A stretch of 64,000 nt of DNA from Deltaproteobacteria bacterium (GCA_021799495.1 JAJZAI010000006.1:1-64000); one strand, 5' to 3'; positions 19,716 to 28,520 are shown, numbered from the stretch's first letter. The notes: generated by a model from the sequence alone, not told the origin. Made by a program: numbers and translations.

Positions 19716-20354
19716 ATGATCGAGCTGGTGATTTTCGACGCGGACGGCGTGCTGTTCGATTCGACCGAGTCCAACACCGCATATTACAACGCGATTTTCG
19801 CCGCGATCGGCGCGCCGCCGATGAATCCGCAAGAGGAACGCGCGGGAGTGTTCATGGCGGCGCCGCAGGTGTTCGAGCTGCGGGCGCGCGGCGACGCCGA
19901 ATTGCTTGCCCGGATGCGCGCGGCGGCGCGCGGGATGGATTCGACGCCGTTTTTCAAACTGCTGCGGCCGTCGGTCGAGTTGCGACCTTTCCTGCTCGAA
20001 TTGAAACAGCGCTATCGGGTCGGATTGGCGACGAATCGCTCGGCGACGATTCCGGCCTTGATCGACTTTCTCGGCCTCGCGGGCGTTTTCGACGCGGTTG
20101 CGAGCGCGCGCGATCCGGTGCGGCCCAAGCCCGCGCCGGATATTGTCGAACTCTGTCTTGAGCGCGCGGGGGTTGGCGCACAGCGCGCGGTTTACGTCGG
20201 TGACAGCGAGACCGATCGCATCGCGGCCGAAGGCGCCGGAACGCACTTTATCGGCGTGGGCGCGCGCGTCGATCACGCGCATCGGATCGAAACGATCGCC
20301 GAGCTGCCGGCCACGCTCGCCCGCGTCTTCCGCGCTTCCGCGGCCCGCGGATGA
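19716..20354 (+). CDS. HAD-superfamily phosphatase (phosphoglycolate phosphatase-like)
   Basis: A 212-residue HAD hydrolase. Motif I is FDADGVLFDS near the N-terminus; the cap domain follows, then ATNRSAT (motif II), RPKPAPD (motif III lysine) and VGDSETDRIAA (motif IV). The arrangement matches the Gph/PGMB-like subfamily I. It would dephosphorylate a small phosphorylated metabolite; which one is unclear. It is divergent from the quinone oxidoreductase gene and ends at a repeat-rich intergenic region. Confidence 0.87.
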   Translation: MIELVIFDADGVLFDSTESNTAYYNAIFAAIGAPPMNPQEERAGVFMAAPQVFELRARGDAELLARMRAAARGMDSTPFFKLLRPSVELRPFLLELKQRYRVGLATNRSATIPALIDFLGLAGVFDAVASARDPVRPKPAPDIVELCLERAGVGAQRAVYVGDSETDRIAAEGAGTHFIGVGARVDHAHRIETIAELPATLARVFRASAARG

Positions 20355-20370
20355 CGATCGGCTGCTTTTA

Positions 20371-20447
20371 GTCATGGCCGGGCTTGACCCGGCCATCCAC
20401 GCGATTGCGGCGGGTGGATGGACCCTCGGGTCAAGCCCGAGGGTGAC
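20371..20447. repeat. Imperfect inverted repeat element
   Basis: A 77-bp element with two arms of about 30 bases. Both arms read GTCA, then a CGGGCTTGACCC core, and end in CCATCCAC when read towards the centre. Such elements (REP-like palindromes) are common between convergent genes in high-GC bacteria. Transcribed, it would make a long hairpin and may end the HAD transcript. Confidence 0.7.
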
Positions 20448-20611
20448 TGAAAAGAGGGATCGAGGGTGACAGAAAAAAAACGCCCGAGGGTAAATAAAAA
20501 ACGCTCGATTGCGAATAAATCGCCCGAGGATAGCTCCAAAAAACGCCCAAGGGTGACTGAAAAAAAATGATCGAGGGTGAATAAACCACCTGAGGGCGAC
20601 AGAAAAAGAAC
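20438..20611. repeat. Ladder of eight degenerate 18-24 bp direct repeats
   Basis: Units begin CGAGGGTGA and continue into an A-rich tail, with starts at about 20438, 20461, 20485, 20506, 20525, 20548, 20572 and 20590. The best-preserved copies are 1, 2, 6 and 7; copies 4 and 5 are worn. Spacing varies from 18 to 24 bases, and there is no unique spacer between units. The first unit is the right arm of the adjacent inverted repeat, so the ladder may have grown from it. A 60-residue minus-strand reading frame through the ladder merely translates the repeat and is not called as a gene. Confidence 0.75.
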
Positions 20612-20624
20612 ATTCGGCCGTGAG

Positions 20625-22169
20625 CTAAATCAGCATTTCGATCAGATTCGGGCCGCGTTCGGCGAGGGCGCGTTCAAGTTGCCTGACGAGATCGTCCGCG
20701 GTTTCGACGCGCACCGCGGGCACGCCCATCCCGGCGGCCATCCGCGACCAGTCGATTTCCGGATCGGCGAGGCTGGTGAGCGAGCGCGCTTTCCGGCCCG
20801 GTTCGGTAATTCCGGCGCGCGCGAGTTCGACCTGCAAAATCCGGTAGCGGCGGTTGTTGCAGATGAGCGTGGTGACGTCGAGCTTTTCGCGCGCTTGCGT
20901 CCATAACGCCTGCAGCGTGTACATCCCGCTGCCGTCGGCCTGAAATGCGATCACCTTGCGATCGGGACAGGCGACGGCGGCGCCGGTCGCGCACGGCAGT
21001 CCCTGGCCGATCGCGCCGCCGGTCAGCGCCAGATAGGTATGACGCGGCGCGCCGCGCGAGGCGCCGAAGAAGGGCAGGCCGGTGGTGGCCGCCTCGTCCA
21101 TCACGATCGCGCCCGCAGGCATCAGCGCGGCGATCGCGGCGCCGATCGTCGCGGGATTCAGCGCGCCGGTCGGACGCGGCGGGCGGTTGGCCTCGGTGGT
21201 GGACGCCGGTGCCGGCGCGCCGAGTTCATCCGCGAGCATTTCGAGCGCTCCCGCCGCGTCTTCCGCAAAGGCCGCCAGCGTCGCGATCTCGCGGCCTTCG
21301 GGAATCAACATGCTCGGCGTATTCGGATAGCCGAAGAAGGCCACCGGCGCGGAAGCGCCGGCGAGCACGACCGCGGCGAACGGATTCAACGCTTCGATCG
21401 CCTGTTCGGGAAAATAGGGCAGCTTTTCGACCCAGGGCATCGCGCCGCCCCGCTCGACCCGCGCCGGGAAGGTTTCGCACATCAGGCGGCATCCGGTTTT
21501 CGCCGCGATTCGTCCGGCCGCGGCAAGTCCGCGTTCGCCGAGCGCGGCGGCGCCCATGAAGAGGACGGATTTGGCGCCGTGGCGGCGAATCAGATCGGCG
21601 GCTGTGCGGATCGCCGATGAATCAACCGGGCGTGGCGCGGCTGAGGCGCGGACGGGCGCCGGCCGGCCCGCCTCGCTCCATTGGCAATCAGCGGGAACAA
21701 TCAAAGTCGAGATTGCGCCGGGCCATCCGCCGGCCGCCGCGATTGCTTCGGCCATGTCGTTCGCCGCCGCGCCCGGCGAGGCGCTCTTGCGAATCCATGC
21801 GGAGACCGGGCGCGCGAGCGATTCGATGTCGGAAGTGAGCGGAGCGTCGGCCTTGAGATGCCACGTCGCGTGGTCGCCGATCAGATTGACGATCGGCGAA
21901 TGGGCGCGGCGGGCGTTGTGCAGATTCGCGATTCCGTTGGCGAAGCCGGGGCCAAGATGGGTCAGCGTGAGGGCGGGCCGGCCCGCCATCCGCGCGTAAC
22001 CGTCGGCGGCGCCGGTGCATACGCCCTCGAACAGGCCGAGCACCGCGCGCATCCCGTCGGCCGCGTCGAGCGCGGCGACGAGCGGCATCTCGGTGGTGCC
22101 GGGATTCGCGAAACATACGTTGACGCCCGCGTCGAGCGCGGTGCGGATCAGGCTTTCGGCTCCGTTCAT
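20625..22169 (-). CDS. Thiamine diphosphate-dependent enzyme (acetolactate synthase / benzoylformate decarboxylase-like)
   Basis: A 514-residue three-domain ThDP enzyme. The pyrimidine-binding domain has [11 protein letters not shown], placing the catalytic Glu as in benzoylformate decarboxylase, and the [11 protein letters not shown] loop. The central domain is followed by the diphosphate-binding domain with [16 protein letters not shown] and ICNNR, the GDG-x-N type metal site with ADG instead of GDG. Annotation as an IlvB-like protein is common for such sequences, but no IlvN subunit or ilv genes are near. A 2-keto-acid decarboxylase or carboligase is more likely than true acetolactate synthase. 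The ATG was chosen at MNGAESL; upstream sequence is Arg/Ser-rich and unconserved. Confidence 0.82.
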   Translation of the reverse strand: MNGAESLIRTALDAGVNVCFANPGTTEMPLVAALDAADGMRAVLGLFEGVCTGAADGYARMAGRPALTLTHLGPGFANGIANLHNARRAHSPIVNLIGDHATWHLKADAPLTSDIESLARPVSAWIRKSASPGAAANDMAEAIAAAGGWPGAISTLIVPADCQWSEAGRPAPVRASAAPRPVDSSAIRTAADLIRRHGAKSVLFMGAAALGERGLAAAGRIAAKTGCRLMCETFPARVERGGAMPWVEKLPYFPEQAIEALNPFAAVVLAGASAPVAFFGYPNTPSMLIPEGREIATLAAFAEDAAGALEMLADELGAPAPASTTEANRPPRPTGALNPATIGAAIAALMPAGAIVMDEAATTGLPFFGASRGAPRHTYLALTGGAIGQGLPCATGAAVACPDRKVIAFQADGSGMYTLQALWTQAREKLDVTTLICNNRRYRILQVELARAGITEPGRKARSLTSLADPEIDWSRMAAGMGVPAVRVETADDLVRQLERALAERGPNLIEMLI

Positions 22170-22179
22170 GACGGCCAGC

Positions 22180-22476
22180 TTACGACTGTTTGAGCGCCGT
22201 CTCGAAGGCGGACCATTCGACGATCGGCGAGAGCCGCCGATGCGAGACGATGCCCTGCGCCACCGCGCCGCTGAAAGCCGGAAAAGTGAGGGCATGGTCC
22301 TGAATATCGAGGACGAGGACGACTTTCGCCTCTTCGTTCGACATCCACGGGCCGGCCTTGAGCGTGACGCCGGGCGGAAAGCCGCGGGTGACCGCGCCGT
22401 TGATCAGATCGTGGATTTTTTTGAAATCATCCTTGCTCGTGACGTTGAAATAGATTTCGTCGAGATACATCGGCAT
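22180..22476 (-). CDS. Small conserved hypothetical protein, possible alpha/beta-barrel dimer
   Basis: A 98-residue protein beginning [10 protein letters not shown]. Predicted alternating strands and helices over about 90 residues suggest a ferredoxin-like or dimeric alpha/beta-barrel fold, but I recognise no named family with confidence. GGAGGA five bases before the ATG is a strong ribosome-binding site and fixes the start. The stop lies 10 bases before the ThDP enzyme start, so the two are very likely co-translated and may share a pathway. Confidence 0.65.
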   Translation of the reverse strand: MPMYLDEIYFNVTSKDDFKKIHDLINGAVTRGFPPGVTLKAGPWMSNEEAKVVLVLDIQDHALTFPAFSGAVAQGIVSHRRLSPIVEWSAFETALKQS

Positions 22477-22567
22477 CGGCGCGTCCTCCCGGTTCCGCGG
22501 AATGATGAATTCGCACTGGTTATACACGCATCCGGCGCGCACCCGTCAACCGCGGCGGCGGGTCGAA

Positions 22568-23368
22568 TCAATGGGTGGGCGGAATCACGAGCGTGCCTGA
22601 GCCGGACGATGGCGCGGGCGGCGCGACCGCGCCGGGCGGGGTCGAGAGCGTGCGGGCGAGATCGCCGATTTGCTTGCGCAATTGCGCGGCCTGTGCGCTG
22701 TTGCCGGCCGCGATCATTTGCTGTTCGAGGGCGGCGGCGGAGCGGTTGACCGCGGCAAGCTGCTGCGCGGCGGCGGCCGCGCCGCTGGCGCCGGCGGCAA
22801 GGTACTGCGCCTGTATGGCGGCGATCTGCGCCTGCAGCAGCGCCATCGCGGGCGAGGCGTTAGCCGCGCCGGCGGCGGTGGAATTCGCTCCGGCGCTGAG
22901 AATCATCGCCATCGCCGGAGCCATCGCGGAAAGGTTTTTCGCCGCGAGCAGCGTATTGGCGTCCTGCTGGTTCGAGGCGCCGTCGATAGTCGCGCCGGAG
23001 TCCGCGGGCGGACTCGACGGATTCGGCGACAATACGTCGATGGTCGCGCCGGAAGGATTGTCCGCCAGCACCATGATCGAATCCTTGCGGACCTGATAAG
23101 CGTCGTTGCGATCGACGTCGAGCGTCACGTCGGCGCCGCCGCTATAGTCGCGATCGACGTTGGAAACCGAACCGATCGAAGAGCCGAGGCTCACCACCGG
23201 CGCGCCCGCCGCAAGCTCGCCCGGCTGGTTGAAGTGCGTATAGAAGCGCACTGTCTGCGACGAGCATCCGGCGGCGAGCGCGCCGAACGCGGCGAGCAAT
23301 GCGAATCGGCCGGCGCGCGAAAGCGGCGCACGCAATGGGCCGCGCCCTTTGTCGGCGAAATCAGTCAA
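22568..23368 (-). CDS. Lipoprotein with single MCE/MlaD-like domain
   Basis: A 266-residue protein with a lipoprotein signal (LLAAFGALAAGC, lipobox AAGC). The segment FYTHFNQPGELAAGAPVVSLG and IGSVSNVD follow, resembling the MCE domain of lipid-transport MlaD-type proteins. The second half is Ala/Gln-rich helix, likely coiled coil, ending in a Pro-rich tail. The start is TTG, supported by GAGGTGA upstream and an 8-base overlap with the preceding LLM gene. MCE proteins normally work with MlaE/MlaF permease-ATPase pairs; none are in the window. Confidence 0.72.
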   Translation of the reverse strand: MTDFADKGRGPLRAPLSRAGRFALLAAFGALAAGCSSQTVRFYTHFNQPGELAAGAPVVSLGSSIGSVSNVDRDYSGGADVTLDVDRNDAYQVRKDSIMVLADNPSGATIDVLSPNPSSPPADSGATIDGASNQQDANTLLAAKNLSAMAPAMAMILSAGANSTAAGAANASPAMALLQAQIAAIQAQYLAAGASGAAAAAQQLAAVNRSAAALEQQMIAAGNSAQAAQLRKQIGDLARTLSTPPGAVAPPAPSSGSGTLVIPPTH

Positions 23369-24281
23369 ACGCGGGCATCACCTCGCGGGCGAATAGTTCG
23401 AGCGTCGCGGGCGGGCCGAAATCGCCGAACATCACGGTGAAAAACGTAATTCCCTTGCGCACGCGGTCCTGAAGCTGGGCCACGACCTGCGCGGGCGTGC
23501 CCTTGATGCCGGTGAGCGAAAACGGCTTCAGGCGCGAGGCGACCTTCCACTTTTCCTCGACCTCGGCCTCGGTCGCGCCGATACAGACAAGCAACTGCTC
23601 GGAGATATTGATCGAGTTGACGTCGCGGCCGACGGCTTTGCAATGCGCCTTGAGCGCGTCGAACTTCTCCTCGAAGCTGCGATAGCCGGCGGGACAATTC
23701 CAGCGGTCGGCGTATTGCGCGACGATGCGCAGCATCACTTTTTCGCCGCCGCCGCCGATCGTGATTGGCGGGTGCGGCGACTGGAGCGGCTTGGGATTGT
23801 TGATCGCACCGTCAAGCTTGTAGTAACGGCCGGCGTAGCTGGCGCGTTTTTCGGTGAAGAGGAGCTTCAGGATTTTCAGCCCCTCTTCGAGCTGCCGCAG
23901 CCGCGCGCCCATCGTGGGAAATTCGTAGCCGTAACCGCGATACTCCTCGTCCATCCAGCCGGCGCCGAGGCCGATTTCAAGGCGCCCGCCGCTGACGTGA
24001 TCGATCGTGGTCAGCGCCTTGGCGAGCAGCGCCGGATTCCGGAAAGAGTTGCAGATGACGAGCGTGCCGATCCGCAGCTTTTCGGTGCGCGCTGCGACCG
24101 CGCTCATCAGCGCCATCGATTCCAGGCAATCGGCGTCGGGGATGCCGCGGTTCCAGAAATGATCGACGAACCACAGCGAATGGTAGCCGAGCGTTTCGGC
24201 GTGGGCCGCGCGATCGGCGATCGCTTTGAAGGACATCCCGGCCTGAGGCGAGAAGATTCCGAATCCGGCTTGAAAGCTCAT
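23361..24281 (-). CDS. LLM class F420/FMN-dependent oxidoreductase
   Basis: A 306-residue luciferase-like TIM-barrel protein. Recognisable segments are YHSLWFVDHFW, IGTLVICNSFRNPALLAKALTTIDHVSGGRLEIGLGAGW, and PITIGGGGEKVMLRIVAQYADRWN. This pattern is typical of the F420-dependent branch used in actinobacteria and Binatota-like lineages, but cofactor choice (F420 or FMN) cannot be decided by eye. Substrate unknown. First gene of a four-gene same-strand run that ends with the ThDP enzyme. Confidence 0.88.
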   Translation of the reverse strand: MSFQAGFGIFSPQAGMSFKAIADRAAHAETLGYHSLWFVDHFWNRGIPDADCLESMALMSAVAARTEKLRIGTLVICNSFRNPALLAKALTTIDHVSGGRLEIGLGAGWMDEEYRGYGYEFPTMGARLRQLEEGLKILKLLFTEKRASYAGRYYKLDGAINNPKPLQSPHPPITIGGGGEKVMLRIVAQYADRWNCPAGYRSFEEKFDALKAHCKAVGRDVNSINISEQLLVCIGATEAEVEEKWKVASRLKPFSLTGIKGTPAQVVAQLQDRVRKGITFFTVMFGDFGPPATLELFAREVMPAFD

Positions 24282-24375
24282 TAACGGCTCCGCAATAAAT
24301 CGTTAAAACTGACGATATGCGCAATATAGTACGAACGCGCGGCGGGGCGGAACCCGCGGCTCGGACGGAGGAGCG

Positions 24376-25566
24376 ATGACGGAACGTGGGGGCGCGATCG
24401 GACACGCGCGGCGGCTTTCAGGCCTAATTTTATTGGTCGCCGTAGCGGCGCTTGCGTCGTGGCCGGCCCGCGGCGCGCTTGGGAACGACGGCACGCCGGC
24501 GGATTTCACGCCGGTCGCCGGGATGCGCTCGTTCAGGGAGGCGCCGGGAATCCATGAATGGCGCTTCGGCGCGCCGCGCGGACCGTCGCCGTTCGACCGA
24601 ATCGGACTCGAGCGCGTTGCGCGCGGGAAAACGCCGGCGGTGAATCCGCTCGCGGTGGTGCTCTATCTGCCGGGCACTTTCATGAACGGCGCCGTCGCGG
24701 TGGACGATCCGCGCTACTCGATGCCGCTGTTCATGGCCGGGCGCGGCGTGGATTTCTGGAGCCTCGACTATCGCACGCATTTCGTGCCGCCGGCCGCCAC
24801 GCAGGCGCAACTTGGCGCGATGGCGGGATGGACCGACGCTGTATTCCTTGCGGATGTCGAGTCAGCGGCGCGGTTCGTCGAGACGGCGACCGGCCAGCCG
24901 CGCATCTACGTCGCGGGCTTCAGCCGCGGCGCCGAGTTCGCGTACCTGTTCGCCGCGCGCCATCCGGAAGAGGTCGCCGGCGTGATCATTCTCGACGGCA
25001 CGATGCCGTCGGCGGCGTTGCGCGGGAATCCGCCGCCGGGCCGGTACGCCGACGATGTGAGCGGCCGGCGGCTCACGTGGGCGCGGCGCGAGGCCCTGAT
25101 GCGCGCCGTGATCGAACATCCCGATGGACCGGCGCCGACGCCGCAATTCGCGACGGCACGCGCAAACCTCGAGCATGTCGTGTACGCGGCGGACGGATTT
25201 TTCGGCGGACACGGCGGTCTCGCGAATCCGCTCGGAGGATTTTCGGACGCGGTCGTGCTGGCGCGCACGATGGCGGCGTACGATCGCTATTGGCCGGCCG
25301 TTCAGGACTATGAAGATCCGTTCAACGCGGGGACGCGCTCGGCGCTCCTGGCGGCGCGCCTGCCCGTGCTCGCTTTCGCCAGCACCAATATCGGTCCGCA
25401 CTGGAGTCAAAACGTCGCCGCGTCGGCGCGCGCCGCGGCCGGCGACGGCGCTACGGTCGTAACGCTCGACGGATGGGGCCATCTGGACGTCATTTGCGGA
25501 ACGCATGCGGCGGCGGAAGTCTTCACGCCGACGCTCGGGTGGATCAGGCAGCGTCAGGCGAATTAG
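24376..25566 (+). CDS. Secreted or anchored alpha/beta hydrolase
   Basis: A 396-residue protein with a hydrophobic N-terminal signal (LSGLILLVAVAALASWPARG, probable cleavage after it). The alpha/beta-hydrolase core has the nucleophile elbow GFSRG, an oxyanion-type segment YLPGTFMNG, a downstream Asp and a late GWGHLD that supplies the catalytic His. The layout resembles secreted esterases or lipases; the substrate is not evident. It is divergent from the LLM gene. Its 3' end overlaps the opposite-strand membrane-protein gene by 23 bases. Confidence 0.8.
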   Translation: MTERGGAIGHARRLSGLILLVAVAALASWPARGALGNDGTPADFTPVAGMRSFREAPGIHEWRFGAPRGPSPFDRIGLERVARGKTPAVNPLAVVLYLPGTFMNGAVAVDDPRYSMPLFMAGRGVDFWSLDYRTHFVPPAATQAQLGAMAGWTDAVFLADVESAARFVETATGQPRIYVAGFSRGAEFAYLFAARHPEEVAGVIILDGTMPSAALRGNPPPGRYADDVSGRRLTWARREALMRAVIEHPDGPAPTPQFATARANLEHVVYAADGFFGGHGGLANPLGGFSDAVVLARTMAAYDRYWPAVQDYEDPFNAGTRSALLAARLPVLAFASTNIGPHWSQNVAASARAAAGDGATVVTLDGWGHLDVICGTHAAAEVFTPTLGWIRQRQAN

Positions 25567-25822
25567 CGCCGCCGGTGGGCGCCGGCGTTATCGCTCGCGG
25601 CCTGAAAATCAGTACGAAAGCCAGCGCCCACGCGCCGAACGCGAAACCCAGCGCGGTCCAGAGCGAACCCGAACGGCCGCGGCGGGCGGCGGCGATCGCC
25701 GTGATCGGCGCGAGCGCGGCGTCGACCGCCAGCGACGTGGCGATCATGGTCGCGGCGTCGCGATGGAACCGCATCAGCGCGAATCCCGACGTCCACGCCA
25801 GCACCGCGGCCGCGTACTTCAT
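25544..25822 (-). CDS. Small integral membrane protein of unknown function
   Basis: A 92-residue protein. Hydrophobic segments at about 1-20, 25-45 and 53-75 suggest two or three transmembrane helices. I recognise no family. It has an ATG start, shares a short divergent promoter region with the coiled-coil gene on the other strand, and overlaps the hydrolase gene tail. Hydrophobicity and position support it over a shadow reading frame, but confidence is moderate. Confidence 0.55.
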   Translation of the reverse strand: MKYAAAVLAWTSGFALMRFHRDAATMIATSLAVDAALAPITAIAAARRGRSGSLWTALGFAFGAWALAFVLIFRPRAITPAPTGGANSPDAA

Positions 25823-25861
25823 GGTTTGCCAGACGCGCGCCGCGGGCTATAGTTCTCCCGG

Positions 25862-26215
25862 ATGGCACATCGCGAAGCCGAAAGCCTGATCGACAAGCTG
25901 CGCCAGATGAGCGAGGAAGGCGCCGCCAGTTTCTTCAACGAACTGATGGCCAACGAAAATCTGCGCCGCCGCCTGGGCAAGGCCGGAGAACGCCTGCTCG
26001 GCAACAAGCACGTCTTCGACCGTAACGTCGAGACCATTCTGGATTTCGTCAACATCCCGTCAAAACGCGACGTGCGCGAACTCAAAGCGCGGCTTGACCA
26101 TCTCAACGGCCAACTCGTCAACCTTAGCATGAAGATCGATCGGATGCTGGCGGAGAGCGGCCACGAGGAGCGTCCGCCGGCCAAGCCGCGCAAGCGCCCG
26201 AAGCAAGCCCGCTGA
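25862..26215 (+). CDS. Small coiled-coil protein (phasin-like)
   Basis: A 117-residue protein, almost wholly helical and charged. Residues 60-100 (DVRELKARLDHLNGQLVNLSMKIDRM) form a clear coiled coil, and the last 15 residues are a basic Lys/Arg/Pro tail. The pattern resembles the C-terminal coiled coil of polyhydroxyalkanoate-associated proteins (PhaE/phasin type), but no PHA genes are near, so this is only a similarity of form. It converges with the ArsA-like pair. Confidence 0.65.
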   Translation: MAHREAESLIDKLRQMSEEGAASFFNELMANENLRRRLGKAGERLLGNKHVFDRNVETILDFVNIPSKRDVRELKARLDHLNGQLVNLSMKIDRMLAESGHEERPPAKPRKRPKQAR

Positions 26216-26237
26216 TTCGTTCCGCGCCGGGCGGCGT

Positions 26238-27344
26238 TCACGCGGGGCGAATCGTTTTCGCAATCTCCGCGAGGTCCGCCAGCGAGCGCGGCTCCCGTCC
26301 GAGGTCGGCCGCATAGAGCAGTTCCACGCCCTGCGGCAGTGCCGCGTGCAGCGCGTCGAGCGCGGCCCGCTCGCGGGTTTCGAGCGCGGCGAGATCCGCC
26401 AGATGGCTTTGCAGTTTGGCCCTGAGCGAAGCGGGAATTTTGCGCGCCCTCGCGATTTCCCCGGCGTCGGGCAGCGGCGGCCGCACGCGGTTGATCGCGA
26501 TCGCGCCCGCCTTCAAGTCCAGCTCATTCAGCGCCGCGACGAATTCGATCGCCTGGGCGATCCGTTCGCGCTCCGCGGTCGCGACCACGACGATCAGGGT
26601 GCGCGGATCGCGCAGCAATTCCCCGGCCGCCGCCGCGCGTTCGGCGAAACCGGCGTACATCCCGCTGAAATTGCGCACGAAATTCCGCACGTCGCCGAGC
26701 AGGCGCAGGCCGGTCACCCGATCGAAAGCTCCCAGCACCGCGCGCGCCGCCAGATCCAGCATCGAGAACGGCCCGCGCATCGCGCCGCCCGCCGCGCCCA
26801 GGAGCGTGACCGCGCGCGAATCCAGCAGTTCGAGCATCCGGCGCGGCGCGCCAAGAAAATCGAGCGCCTCGGCCGCGGGCGGCGTATCGAGAACGATCAG
26901 GTCCGCGTCGGGAGCACGGGAGAGCTCGAGCAACTGCTCCATCGCCATGTAGTCGGCGACTCCGGCCAGCGCGTTCGACAGGTTGCGATAGACCCGATCC
27001 GCCAGAATCGCGTCGCGCGCGGCGGCCGACGGCGCGTGCCGTTCGATCAGCCGATCGAAGACGCGTTTCGGATCGAGCTTGAGCGCGCGCAGCCGCGCCC
27101 CGCTCCGCGCGTCCATCGCGCCGAGGCCGACCGGCTGCAACGATGAATCCTCGACGCGCAGGCCGAGCGCGTCGAGCAGGCGCGGCGCCGGATCGACCGT
27201 CATCACGTCCACCCCGCGTCCGCCGAGCGCCAGATGGAGCGCCAGCGCCGCGCTGAGCGTCGTCTTGCCGACGCCGCCGGGACCGAGACAGACCACCAGC
27301 CGGCGATCGGCGAGCGCCAACGCCGTGATCTCCGGCCGATTCAT
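26238..27344 (-). CDS. ArsA/Get3-family ATPase, P-loop lacking the signature lysine
   Basis: A 368-residue P-loop ATPase. The Walker A is GPGGVGKTT (21-29): proline replaces the intradimer lysine of the usual GKGGVGKT. VDPAPRLLDALG follows, and LDTPPAAEALDFL gives the switch II region. This is the SIMIBI ArsA/Get3 fold. The start is fixed by a 4-base ATGA overlap with the upstream paralogue's stop. The pair resembles the actinobacterial two-gene ArsA homologues (Rv3679/Rv3680 in M. tuberculosis). No arsenite pump or regulator is present, so an arsenic role is not supported. Confidence 0.85.
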   Translation of the reverse strand: MNRPEITALALADRRLVVCLGPGGVGKTTLSAALALHLALGGRGVDVMTVDPAPRLLDALGLRVEDSSLQPVGLGAMDARSGARLRALKLDPKRVFDRLIERHAPSAAARDAILADRVYRNLSNALAGVADYMAMEQLLELSRAPDADLIVLDTPPAAEALDFLGAPRRMLELLDSRAVTLLGAAGGAMRGPFSMLDLAARAVLGAFDRVTGLRLLGDVRNFVRNFSGMYAGFAERAAAAGELLRDPRTLIVVVATAERERIAQAIEFVAALNELDLKAGAIAINRVRPPLPDAGEIARARKIPASLRAKLQSHLADLAALETRERAALDALHAALPQGVELLYAADLGREPRSLADLAEIAKTIRPA

Positions 27345-28234
27345 GGTTGCGAGAGGCCGCGTTCCAGCCGGCCGCACAGCGTCTCCAGTCCCGCATGATC
27401 GAAATCGGCCGCGAAGACCATCGGCAGTTCGATCACGCCGAGACCGGCGTCGCGCAACGCGCGGCGGGCGTCCGCCGCCGCCCGGCCGGCGCGCATGCGC
27501 GCCTCGGCGAGCCGCGCGTGTGCGGGGAAAGCGGCGAGCGCGGCGACTTCGGCGGCGCTGAACAGCGGCGCGGTTGCGAAATTCAGCGCCGCCGCGATCC
27601 AGCCGACGCGCGGTGTTTCACGCAGCGCGCGCGCCGCGTCGAGCGCCTCGCGCAGCGACAGTTCTTCGGGCGAAACGGTCAGAATCACGCCGAAGCGGTT
27701 CGGATCGGCGATAAAGTCCTCCACCGCGGCCGCGAGCCGGTTCAGCGTGCCGGCCGGCGCGAGTCCGCGAATTCCGCCCGCGACGTTCAACAGCTCCAGC
27801 GCGTGCCCGGTGGCCGGCGCGTCGATTACCGCGTAGCGATCTTCGAGCGCCGCGGTTCCCGCGATCAACCGAAGCCGCTCGAGCAGCAGGAACGCCTCCA
27901 GGCCCGGCAGCGCGGCCGTCACATACCCGAAGGTGCGGCTGCGCAGCATCCGCTGTGAAATCGATCGCAGCGGAACGATCCGGTGGATGAATGCTTCCAG
28001 TTCGGCGCGCGGCGTCAGCGCGAGCGTTTCGAGCGCGTCCGATTTTCCGGCCGCCGCCAGCATCGCCGCGGCGGAGCCCCTGCGGTCGAGGTCGGCCAGC
28101 GTCGCCGGCCGCCGGCGCGACAACGCGAGCGCGAGCGCGGCGGCGACGGCGCTTTTGCCCGCGCCGCCCTTGCCGGTCACGAAAATCAGGCGCGGCGGCG
28201 TCAGCGGCCGGACGCTAGGCGAAGGTTTCCGCAT
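27341..28234 (-). CDS. ArsA/Get3-family ATPase with canonical deviant Walker A
   Basis: A 297-residue protein. The P-loop GKGGAGKS (21-28) keeps the signature lysine that the downstream paralogue lacks. LADLDRRGSAA and AVIDAPATGHALELL give the nucleotide and switch regions. It most likely forms a heterodimer with the product of the coupled gene. The start at MRKPSPS lies just before the P-loop; longer forms would run into the divergent DUF4911 gene. Confidence 0.85.
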   Translation of the reverse strand: MRKPSPSVRPLTPPRLIFVTGKGGAGKSAVAAALALALSRRRPATLADLDRRGSAAAMLAAAGKSDALETLALTPRAELEAFIHRIVPLRSISQRMLRSRTFGYVTAALPGLEAFLLLERLRLIAGTAALEDRYAVIDAPATGHALELLNVAGGIRGLAPAGTLNRLAAAVEDFIADPNRFGVILTVSPEELSLREALDAARALRETPRVGWIAAALNFATAPLFSAAEVAALAAFPAHARLAEARMRAGRAAADARRALRDAGLGVIELPMVFAADFDHAGLETLCGRLERGLSQP

Positions 28235-28250
28235 AGTCCATATTGGAACG

Positions 28251-28520
28251 ATGGCGCCGTTCAGTGAAACGCATCCGCGCGAACCGCTCGCGGCGCTGGA
28301 GCCGCCGCCCGCGATGGCGACGATGCTGATCCACATGCCGCCGCGGCAGATCGTGGCGTTCAAATCGATCGTCGAAGCCTACGACAATCTCGCGACCTTG
28401 CGCACCGAGGATCCGGGCCGGCATCTGCTGCGACTCTACTTCGCGCCCGAGACCGCGGCCGACGTCGAAGCGGTGATCGCGTCGCTCACCGCGGAATTTT
28501 CGATCGAGCGAATCGCCTGA
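28251..28520 (+). CDS. DUF4911-like small protein
   Basis: An 89-residue protein. The core runs MPPRQIVAFKSIVEAYDNLATLRTEDP and then RLYFAPETAADVEAVIASL, a compact alpha/beta domain resembling DUF4911, a small family found in deltaproteobacterial genomes. Function unknown. The start is 16 bases from the divergent ArsA-like gene, so the promoters must overlap. Its stop converges with the glucoamylase gene. Confidence 0.75.
   Translation: MAPFSETHPREPLAALEPPPAMATMLIHMPPRQIVAFKSIVEAYDNLATLRTEDPGRHLLRLYFAPETAADVEAVIASLTAEFSIERIA

Noticed and set aside
20438-20611. Possible CRISPR array
   Set aside because: Units are only about 20 bases, diverge strongly and abut one another with no unique spacers; no cas genes are near.
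20431-20613. A 60-residue minus-strand reading frame with repeated SP/FF motifs
   Set aside because: It only translates the degenerate DNA repeats, has no homology-like features and no credible ribosome-binding site.
20625-22169. True acetolactate synthase of branched-chain amino-acid synthesis
   Set aside because: No regulatory subunit or ilv genes nearby, and the Glu-bearing NPGTTE motif fits the decarboxylase-like branch better.
26238-28234. Arsenic resistance operon
   Set aside because: ArsA-like ATPases are present, but there is no ArsB, ArsC, ArsR or ArsD in the window, and the pair better fits Get3-like two-gene systems.
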